From Chitinophagales bacterium (GTDB lineage Bacteria > Bacteroidota > Bacteroidia > Chitinophagales > Saprospiraceae): DNA of 52,368 nt. The notes under the pieces were generated by a model. That model ran no database searches and was not told where the DNA came from. It saw nothing but the letters and a program-made list of their open reading frames with translations. Both the position numbers and the translations under genes were made by a program. Location: the NCBI GenBank assembly GCA_017303475.1, contig JAFLBO010000035.1, positions 1-52,368 on the forward strand, in the 5' to 3' direction. Of this stretch, positions 33,332-39,877 are shown one piece after another (position 1 is the first letter of the stretch; each line of letters begins with the position of its first letter).

Positions 33332-33460
33332 ACGGCCTACGGTGGACGGTAGACGGCCAACGATAGACGGCTTACGGTGGACGGGATGGATATTGGACGT
33401 TGGACTGGTTTTGGAAAGGATGGGCTTCAGGCCCAATGGAGATCAGGTCTAACGTCCAGT
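33332..33460. repeat. ACGGTGGACGG words and an inverted pair after the phosphoesterase
   Basis: Words GGCCTACGGTGGACGG and variants (33332-33385) match those at 27996-28039. Next, TATTGGACGTTGGACT (about 33388-33403) pairs imperfectly with AGGTCTAACGTCCAGTATA (about 33445-33463), enclosing a smaller hairpin (GGGCTTCAGGCCC). No gene is seen. Confidence 0.6.
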
Positions 33461-33510
33461 ATACAAACGCCCAAAGTGTTATCATACGAACAGTTTAGCA
33501 GGTTAGTGGG

Positions 33511-33541
33511 GCCGGGTGAATCAATTTCACCCGGCTTTTTT
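33511..33541 (+). terminator. Strong Rho-independent terminator
   Basis: A 10-bp perfect GC-rich stem (GCCGGGTGAA 33511-33520 with TTCACCCGGC 33526-33535) has a 5-base loop and is followed by six T. It ends the phosphoesterase unit about 180 bases after its stop, or an unrecognised short RNA. Confidence 0.85.
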
Positions 33542-33571
33542 GTATCCAACCAAATCCCCAACAATCCCTAA

Positions 33572-33651
33572 CTTAACATTGGCTTCATCTAAACTTGACG
33601 AACGCTTAACCCCTCATTTTCGGGTTCCAGGGGGCATCTGTCCGACCTTTG
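33572..33651 (+). promoter_or_regulatory. Four-unit Pho-box-like array and promoter
   Basis: Units CTTAACAT (33572-33579), CTTCATCT (33583-33590), CTTGACGA (33594-33601) and CTTAACCC (33605-33612) are spaced exactly 11 bases apart, the clearest of three such sites in 5 kb. A GACCTTTG -7-like box is at 33644-33651, 34 bases before the ATG. By analogy with PhoB/PhoP boxes this is an activator site for phosphate starvation; the regulator gene itself is not in the window. Confidence 0.65.
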
Positions 33652-33684
33652 CAGTGCAAAAAATCAACAAATTTTGCCTGCTCT

Positions 33685-36579
33685 ATGAAAAAAGCACTTT
33701 TACTGGTTGCATTCATGATCTGCGCATTTTTTAGCGCAAATGCTCAGGTTGTCGTATCCGGCAACATCACTTCGAACACTACCTGGACGAAAAACAACGT
33801 ATACCTGCTTCAAGGTTTTATTTATGTGAAAAATGGCGCTACGCTCACTATTGAGGCTGGCACCGTGATTAAAGGCGACAAAAACAGCAAAGGAACACTC
33901 ATCGTTACCCGCGGCGCCAAATTGATTGCCGACGGCACACCTTCCGAGCCAATTGTATTCACAAGCAATGAAGCCTCCCCAACCTATGGTGACTGGGGTG
34001 GCGTTATCTTGTTGGGTAAAGCTGCTACCAATGCCGCTTTCCAGGGCCAACAAGGCGTGGGTGAAATTGAAGGCGGAGTAAACAACGCCGAAGGCGATGG
34101 CCTCTATGGTGGCGGTACTACACCAGATAATGCCGATAACTCCGGCGTATTGCGTTATGTACGTATCGAATACCCAGGCATCGCTTTCCAGCCAAACAGC
34201 GAAATCAATGGCCTGACCATGGGCGGTGTAGGTACAGGTACCACCATTGAATATGTACAGGTTTCTTACAGCGGCGACGACTCTTTCGAGTGGTTCGGTG
34301 GCTCTGTAAACTGCAAATACCTGATCGCTTACCGCGGTCTGGATGATGATTTTGACACAGATTTTGGATACAACGGTAAAGTTCAGTTTGCATATGCCGT
34401 GCGCGATCCACAAATTGCTGACCAGAGCAACTCAAACGGTTTTGAGGTGGATAATGATGCCCAAGGCTCGGCTAATACACCCAAAACCCGCCCAACGTTC
34501 TCCAACGTTACTATCGCCGGCCCAACCGGCACGGTTAACAGCCTGTATCGTCGCGCCAGCCACCTGCGCCGCAACTCCGAGCCAGGCATTTTCAACTCTG
34601 TGTTCGTGGGTAACTACCCGGTTGGTCTGTTCATCGATGGCGACTCTTGCGCGGTAAATGCTCAAACCGGCAAACTGGTGGTGAAAAACTCTTTCTACCA
34701 CGGTATGACCACCCCGCTGAGCTCCAATGTGGCTACATTTGACATCACTGCATGGGCTGCCGCCAACAGCATTTCCGTAGGCACCAACAGCGCTGATGCC
34801 CAGCTGGAAGATCCGTTCAACATCAGCCTGCCAAACCCTCGCCCAAAAGCTACTTCTCCGGTACTGGGCGCTGCTAAATTCGACGATACCCGCCTGGCAG
34901 ACTTCTTTTTCTCCCGGGTATCTTATGCCGGCGCATTTGGTCCTTCCGGCGACTGGACCTGCCCATGGGCAAAATGGGGCCAGACCGGTTGCCTTCCTTC
35001 CAACCAGGAAGTAGTGGTAAGCGGCAACATCACCAGCAATACCACCTGGACCGCAGATAAAACCTACGTACTGCAAGGTTTTGTGTACGTAAAAAACTGC
35101 GCAACCCTGACCATCGAGCCAGGCACAGTGATCAAAGGCGACAAAGGTTCTAAAGGTGCGCTTATCGTTACCCGCTGCGCTAAAATCATTGCCGATGGTA
35201 CGGAAGGCGAACCAATCCTCTTTACCACCAACGATCCTAACCCAACCTACGGCAGCTGGGGCGGTTTGATCGTACTGGGTAATGCACCAACCAATGCTGC
35301 CTTTAATGGTCAGGCTGGTGTAGGTCAAATCGAAGGCGGTGTAGACAATGCTGCCGGCGACGGCCTGTACGGTGGTGGCGCCAACGCCAATCCTGCCGAC
35401 AACTCTGGTATTCTTCGCTACATCCGTATTGAATTCCCGGGCATCGCTTTCCAGCCAAACAGCGAAATCAACGGTCTGACCCTTGGTGGAGTAGGTTCCG
35501 GAACTATTGTAGATCATATCCAGGTTTCTTACTCTGGCGACGACTCTTATGAGTGGTTTGGTGGTACAGTAAACTGCAAATACTTAATTGCATACCGCGG
35601 TCTGGACGACGATTTTGATGCTGATTTCGGTTACAGTGGTAACGTACAGCATGCACTGGCAGTGCGCGATCCACAAATTGCCGACCAGAGCAACTCCAAT
35701 GGTTTTGAAATCGACAACGACGCACAGGGCTCAACCACTACTCCTAAAACCCGTCCAACGTTCTCCAATGTGACCATTGTAGGCCCAACCGGCACAGTGA
35801 ACAGCCTGTACCGACGCGGAGCGCACATCCGTCGCAATTCCGAGCCAGGCATTTTCAATACCCTGATTGTTGGTAACTATCCGGTAGGCTTCTTTATTGA
35901 TGGCAACTCTTGCGCCGACAATGCTACTAACGGTTTGTTGGAGATCAAAAACTGCATAGTTGCCGGACCAACCGATCTGCTCAACACCAATGCTTCCAAT
36001 GGCTTCAATATTGATACTTGGTACGATGCTCCAGCTTCTTCCAATATGCAATTTGCTACCAGCGCTGAAGCCAAACTGATTGATCCATTCAACCTTGATT
36101 TCCCGAATGCTCAGCCAGCTTCAGGTTCTCCGGTAGCAGGAAATGGCGCCTTCACAGCAGCCCGTGTAAATATTCCGTTCTTTGATAAAGTAAATTACAT
36201 CGGCGCATTCAGCGGCGTAGGTGGCGGTTCATCCGACTGGACCTGCGGCTGGGCCAAGTTCCTGGATCTGAACACAAGCTGCTTCGCAGGTAGTGTTGGT
36301 ACCAAGGATATTGCAGCCTTTGCAACCGATATCAAAGTTTACCCAACCCTTGCCAATGACCGTGCCACTCTGGAGATCAACCTCCTGGAATCGGCTGATC
36401 TTCAAGTAGATATCTTTGGTTTGGATGGTCAATACTACGGCCAACAGGTGAATGAAAACAGTGCAACAGGCGCACAAACCTACTCACTGAGCACCAGCCA
36501 GTTGCCTAACGGATTCTACTTCGTACGCATTCAGGTGGGCGAAGCGGTAACGGCAGAAAAGCTGATCGTTGTACACTGA
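33685..36579 (+). CDS. Large secreted T9SS protein built from two 421-residue repeats
   Basis: A 964-aa protein with signal peptide (LLLVAFMICAFFSANAQ). It contains two tandem copies of a beta-solenoid-like module (VVVSGNITSNTTWT ... DWTCPWAKW and its partner), the DNA period being 1263 bases (33748 and 35011). Each module has TLTIEAGTVIKGDK, DWGGVILLG-type segments and SGDDSFEWFGG, suggesting a carbohydrate- or ligand-binding parallel beta-helix. A C-terminal sorting domain follows (YPTLANDRATLEI to LIVVH). No catalytic signature is recognised. It has its own four-unit Pho-box-like promoter and a terminator, so it is probably made under phosphate limitation together with the TonB receptor. 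Role unknown; scavenging of phosphorus compounds at the surface is inference. Confidence 0.88.
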   Translation: MKKALLLVAFMICAFFSANAQVVVSGNITSNTTWTKNNVYLLQGFIYVKNGATLTIEAGTVIKGDKNSKGTLIVTRGAKLIADGTPSEPIVFTSNEASPTYGDWGGVILLGKAATNAAFQGQQGVGEIEGGVNNAEGDGLYGGGTTPDNADNSGVLRYVRIEYPGIAFQPNSEINGLTMGGVGTGTTIEYVQVSYSGDDSFEWFGGSVNCKYLIAYRGLDDDFDTDFGYNGKVQFAYAVRDPQIADQSNSNGFEVDNDAQGSANTPKTRPTFSNVTIAGPTGTVNSLYRRASHLRRNSEPGIFNSVFVGNYPVGLFIDGDSCAVNAQTGKLVVKNSFYHGMTTPLSSNVATFDITAWAAANSISVGTNSADAQLEDPFNISLPNPRPKATSPVLGAAKFDDTRLADFFFSRVSYAGAFGPSGDWTCPWAKWGQTGCLPSNQEVVVSGNITSNTTWTADKTYVLQGFVYVKNCATLTIEPGTVIKGDKGSKGALIVTRCAKIIADGTEGEPILFTTNDPNPTYGSWGGLIVLGNAPTNAAFNGQAGVGQIEGGVDNAAGDGLYGGGANANPADNSGILRYIRIEFPGIAFQPNSEINGLTLGGVGSGTIVDHIQVSYSGDDSYEWFGGTVNCKYLIAYRGLDDDFDADFGYSGNVQHALAVRDPQIADQSNSNGFEIDNDAQGSTTTPKTRPTFSNVTIVGPTGTVNSLYRRGAHIRRNSEPGIFNTLIVGNYPVGFFIDGNSCADNATNGLLEIKNCIVAGPTDLLNTNASNGFNIDTWYDAPASSNMQFATSAEAKLIDPFNLDFPNAQPASGSPVAGNGAFTAARVNIPFFDKVNYIGAFSGVGGGSSDWTCGWAKFLDLNTSCFAGSVGTKDIAAFATDIKVYPTLANDRATLEINLLESADLQVDIFGLDGQYYGQQVNENSATGAQTYSLSTSQLPNGFYFVRIQVGEAVTAEKLIVVH

Positions 36580-36604
36580 TAAATAGTCCCGCCACATAAA
36601 ATCA

Positions 36605-36639
36605 ACGGCGTGATGCAGCATTTGCATCACGCCGTTTTT
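36605..36639 (+). terminator. Rho-independent terminator of the large T9SS gene
   Basis: A 13-bp perfect stem (36605-36617 with 36623-36635), loop GCATT, is followed by TTTTTG. It lies 26 bases after the stop codon. The remaining bases to 36782 show nothing else. Confidence 0.88.
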
Positions 36640-36782
36640 GTTGTATGTCAAAAAAAAACAATGGGTTGGACGATAAAATGCAACAACACATGTTCACAAC
36701 CCTTACCTTTGACACATTGATTCCAAAAAGCAAGCACATCTGAACAGGTTGACAAGCGTTTTAGTAACGCAAACAACCACTT

Positions 36783-37253
36783 TTAATCCACAATCAGTAC
36801 GCCGGCCGCCTCAAAAGATACTTCTCTCTTGGGCTCCGTAATGGCAGCAATTTCCTCCGGCGACTTTTTAGCATCTTCCGCATAGTGGCGTAGGACTTCC
36901 ACGGAAGTGATTTCCACGCGCGCAAAACCGTCGATCACAACACGCTTGCCAGACAGGTCTTTAGGCATGAAAAACGCGTAGTCCTTGAAGGTTACGCGCA
37001 TTTCCGGGTATCCCGGTTGGTCGGAAACAAGCGTCATCCAGCACCCTTTTTTCTGGCAAACCTCTTTCACTTTGCCCGTGACTTTCATGTTGAGAGAGTC
37101 AATGCCAGCCATTTTAGGCATTACTTCGTCGTATGAAATAGCGCCGTCGGCGGTGATGGTATTGCCAAAATGTTTTCCGTCTCCTTTTGGAGTTTGTGCG
37201 CAGGCGCTGATGTAGAGGAGAGCGCTCAGGCTAAAAAAAATACTTTTTAACAT
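36783..37253 (-). CDS. DUF4920 lipoprotein
   Basis: A 156-aa lipoprotein: the signal peptide ends in the lipobox ISAC with the lipidated Cys at about residue 18. The mature part is the DUF4920 domain (GDGKHFGNTITADGAISYDEVMPKM, KVKEVCQKKGCWMTLVSD, FKDYAFFMPKDLSGKRVVIDG), an OB-like barrel with two conserved Cys. Function is unknown; the CxxxxxC pair could bind a metal. It diverges from the MORN-caspase gene, with a TACATTTG box 60 bases upstream. Confidence 0.88.
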   Translation of the reverse strand: MLKSIFFSLSALLYISACAQTPKGDGKHFGNTITADGAISYDEVMPKMAGIDSLNMKVTGKVKEVCQKKGCWMTLVSDQPGYPEMRVTFKDYAFFMPKDLSGKRVVIDGFARVEITSVEVLRHYAEDAKKSPEEIAAITEPKREVSFEAAGVLIVD

Positions 37254-37312
37254 CGTTTTAAAAATTTTTCAAGTGATTGAAAATCAAGATATTAGTTACC
37301 CCAGAGGGTGCG

Positions 37313-37320
37313 CAAATGTA
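37313..37320 (-). promoter_or_regulatory. TACATTTG -7 element of the DUF4920 gene
   Basis: Minus strand TACATTTG matches TAnnTTTG and equals the -7 box of the speH operon. No good -33 is visible at the usual distance. Confidence 0.5.
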
Positions 37321-37484
37321 CGAATTTGAATTGATGGTAATACGAATGGCACAATATTAGGACGTCTAAGTTGTTCTTTCGTCGTAATTCTAATCCGCCT
37401 CGGTAAGTTTTGACATTCACTATTTTCATTAACCGACGATTGGACCCGTTCTCCGGGACGTGTTTAATCAATTCTGATTCACAC

Positions 37485-37517
37485 TTTGCTTGCACCCTTC
37501 GTTTACTCGCACTTTTG
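37485..37517 (+). promoter_or_regulatory. Promoter of the MORN-caspase gene
   Basis: TTTG (37485-37488), 21 bases, then CACTTTTG (37510-37517), one base off the -7 consensus. The ATG at 37542 is 25 bases further on. Confidence 0.55.
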
Positions 37518-37541
37518 CAAAAATTCAAAATTCCGTTAAAC

Positions 37542-39236
37542 ATGAAGGGGCTTAATCTCTTTATCCGCCTGATTGTGCCAATCTTTATCATCGGCACAAC
37601 ATCCTTTCAAGCCACAGCTCAATGCATCAGTGGCAATTGTCAAAATGGCATCGGTACTTACCGGTACTCTGCCACCTCCAAGTACACCGGCCAATTCCAG
37701 AACGGCATGCGCCATGGCAAAGGTAAAATGACCTATGCCGACGGCAGTGTGTATGAGGGGCCATTTAACTACGGTAAAAAACATGGGGAAGATGGCACCA
37801 TCACCTATGTGAACGGCGACAAGTACACGGGTCGCTGGGCCAACGACTATCCCAATGGCAAAGGCCGTTATTTCTTCAAAACCAAGGAACGTTACGAAGG
37901 CAACTTCCTAAACGGTGAGTTCGATGGGCAGGGTACCATGTACTATGCCGATGGGGCTTACTACACCGGCAGCTGGAAAAAAAGCAAAAAGCACGGTGTA
38001 GGTACCCTGTACCTTGGCGACGATGAGCGCAAAAGCGGTACCTGGAGCCAGGGTAAGCTCGTGGAACGCCAGGAAGGCGCACCCAGTCGCGAGTCTGAAG
38101 TGGTAACCAGCGGCAGCCGCCCGAACAACAGCAGCAAACCACCTGCTGCCAAGCCTAACAGCACCACTAAACCCAATCCGTCCAAACCGGACGTAGCCGG
38201 GCTTCGCAACTGCGGAACCAGCTACTGCCGCAGTGGTCAGGGATACTATGATTATCCTGATGGATCGCGCTGGGTTGGCGAATTCAAGGAGGGCTACCCG
38301 AACGGTCGAGGCGTTTGCTACTATGCCAACGGCGACCGCTATGAAGGTGAATGGGCCAACAACGCGCCGTATGGCGAAGGTGTCATGTATTTTGCCAGCG
38401 GCCGCGTGTACGGCGCCGTTTGGGTAAATGGATCACCCATTAAGGAACTGGATTCCGATGAGATTCTGCCCAGCGAGCCGGTGCGCACCGACCAAAACCG
38501 GGGCGTAAAAATCTGGGCCGTTGTGGTTGGCGTTGGAAAATACACCACCATGCCATCGCTGAAATTTACAGACGACGACGCATTCCGCTTCTACTCCCAC
38601 CTGAAGAGTCCGGAAGGCGGCGCCTTGTCTGACGATCAGATCGAAATCCTGGTTGATGAGGGCGCTACCCGCGACAACATCCTCAAAACCATGCGGACCA
38701 TGTTCCTCAAGGCTGATGAGAACGATGTGGTATTGTTCTACTTCAGCGGTCACGGTCTGGAAGGCTGTTTCCTGCCGGTAGATTTTGATGGCTACAACAA
38801 TAAACTTCGCCACGAGGAAATCCGCCAGATCCTGAAACAAAGCAAGGCCAAACACAAGCTCTGCATTGCCGATGCCTGCCACAGCGGCACGCTGGACTAC
38901 AGCGGTTCGCTGGCAGCCAAGGGCCCGGCTCCGGTTTCCCTGCAGCGCTTCTATCAGGCATTTGAAGAAACAGATGGCGGTATTGCCCTGCTCATGTCGT
39001 CCAAACCGGAAGAATTGTCGCTCGAAGACCACGGCCTGCGCCAGGGTGTGTTCACTTACTACGTACTCCGCGGCATGAAAGGCGCAGCTGATTCCAACGG
39101 CGATTATATCGTGAGCATCAAGGAGTTGTACAGCTACGTGTACGCCAAAGTTCGCGACTACACCGCCGGTGTTCAAACACCCGTGCTCACTGGCGATTAC
39201 GACGATGCCATGCCAGTTTCGTTGAGAAGAAACTAA
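37542..39236 (+). CDS. Secreted MORN-repeat caspase-like peptidase (C14)
   Basis: A 564-aa protein. Signal peptide about 1-26 (FIRLIVPIFIIGTTSFQATAQ). Five or six MORN repeats at 36-176 (e.g. YTGQFQNGMRHGKGKMTYADG), a Pro/Ser/Lys linker (about 177-222), further MORN repeats (235-298), then a caspase/metacaspase p20-type domain (322-560). Catalytic dyad: His404 in YFSGHGLEG and Cys446 in ADACHSG, both intact. Prokaryotic caspase-like enzymes cleave after Arg/Lys or Asp; the specificity here is unknown. The signal peptide puts it in the periplasm or outside, unlike most bacterial caspase effectors. No T9SS domain is present. ATG 37542 is chosen because it opens the signal peptide. Confidence 0.9.
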   Translation: MKGLNLFIRLIVPIFIIGTTSFQATAQCISGNCQNGIGTYRYSATSKYTGQFQNGMRHGKGKMTYADGSVYEGPFNYGKKHGEDGTITYVNGDKYTGRWANDYPNGKGRYFFKTKERYEGNFLNGEFDGQGTMYYADGAYYTGSWKKSKKHGVGTLYLGDDERKSGTWSQGKLVERQEGAPSRESEVVTSGSRPNNSSKPPAAKPNSTTKPNPSKPDVAGLRNCGTSYCRSGQGYYDYPDGSRWVGEFKEGYPNGRGVCYYANGDRYEGEWANNAPYGEGVMYFASGRVYGAVWVNGSPIKELDSDEILPSEPVRTDQNRGVKIWAVVVGVGKYTTMPSLKFTDDDAFRFYSHLKSPEGGALSDDQIEILVDEGATRDNILKTMRTMFLKADENDVVLFYFSGHGLEGCFLPVDFDGYNNKLRHEEIRQILKQSKAKHKLCIADACHSGTLDYSGSLAAKGPAPVSLQRFYQAFEETDGGIALLMSSKPEELSLEDHGLRQGVFTYYVLRGMKGAADSNGDYIVSIKELYSYVYAKVRDYTAGVQTPVLTGDYDDAMPVSLRRN

Positions 39237-39262
39237 GGTTTGGAAGGCGCTAAGCCGTGTGT

Positions 39263-39350
39263 ACACAAAGGCGCGAAGACACAAAGGCGCGAAGTTTTGG
39301 GCACGGCCTGCGGCCATGCCCAAAACTTAAAATAGCAAAGGGTTTATTTG
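39263..39350 (+). repeat. Left 88-bp direct repeat of the 39.3-44.0 kb island
   Basis: 88 bases almost identical to 43945-44032 in the same orientation (I count two differences). It contains ACACAAAGGCGCGAAG words and a hairpin: AAGTTTTGGGCA, GGCC and TGC, then GGCC and TGCCCAAAACTT (about 39292-39328). Downstream to 39422 the sequence folds back (GGTTTATTTGG / CCAAATAAACC, and GCGCC words), making another nested palindrome after the caspase gene. Confidence 0.85.
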
Positions 39351-39422
39351 GCTGATGCCAAATAAACCCTTTGTTTCTTTGGCCTTTGCGCCATTGTGTT
39401 TTTCGCGCCTTTCCATTTCAGG

Positions 39423-39866
39423 TTAGCGTTCCAACACAACCCGCTCTGTTGCCGGGGCGTTCGGATCAGCCAAATTGATATAATCCAACACCAGACGGTT
39501 TTGCTGCACCGCCACTACCTGAAGCGCTTCAAGGGTAAATCCATTGGAAAGAGCAAAGGCTAGTTTGGTATCGTTATCGAATAATAGCCATCTGCCGTTA
39601 ATGTCAAACTGGCCAACATCTGGGCGGCAAAAGGCAGCAACGTCGGATATAACAATGGTGGAATCTGCATTAAACGTCCAAATGTCGTTAAGTTCGCAAG
39701 GTAACGAGAAGTCAACAAAAGTACCATTTTCAATAGAAAGCGACTGTGTTTGTGTCCATGGCGCGCTTGTTATGGTCTCAAATATTGAAGTCATTGGAAT
39801 CTCATTAGACTTGGATTCCGGAAACAATGTGGTAACTACCAATGCAGCTATTAAAATGATTTTCAT
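39423..39866 (-). CDS. Lipocalin-like secreted protein
   Basis: A 147-aa protein with a short N-terminal hydrophobic signal (IILIAALVVTTLFP). The beta-rich domain matches the small lipocalin-like modules common in Bacteroidota (FETITSAPWTQTQSLSIENG, NDIWTFNADSTIVISD, NGRWLLFDNDTKLAFAL). Such domains bind small hydrophobic ligands or act structurally. It starts 11 bases after the 930-aa T9SS gene and is probably co-transcribed. It belongs to the AT-richer island between the 88-bp repeats. Confidence 0.65.
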   Translation of the reverse strand: MKIILIAALVVTTLFPESKSNEIPMTSIFETITSAPWTQTQSLSIENGTFVDFSLPCELNDIWTFNADSTIVISDVAAFCRPDVGQFDINGRWLLFDNDTKLAFALSNGFTLEALQVVAVQQNRLVLDYINLADPNAPATERVVLER

Positions 39867-39877
39867 GATTTTAATTT

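Noticed and set aside
34432..35517. 361-codon minus-strand frame inside the large T9SS gene
   Set aside because: It is an antisense frame of the repeated module and recurs in both copies, as expected of a shadow.
36605..36639. Small RNA gene
   Set aside because: The hairpin plus T run directly after a stop is an ordinary terminator; no separate promoter is visible.
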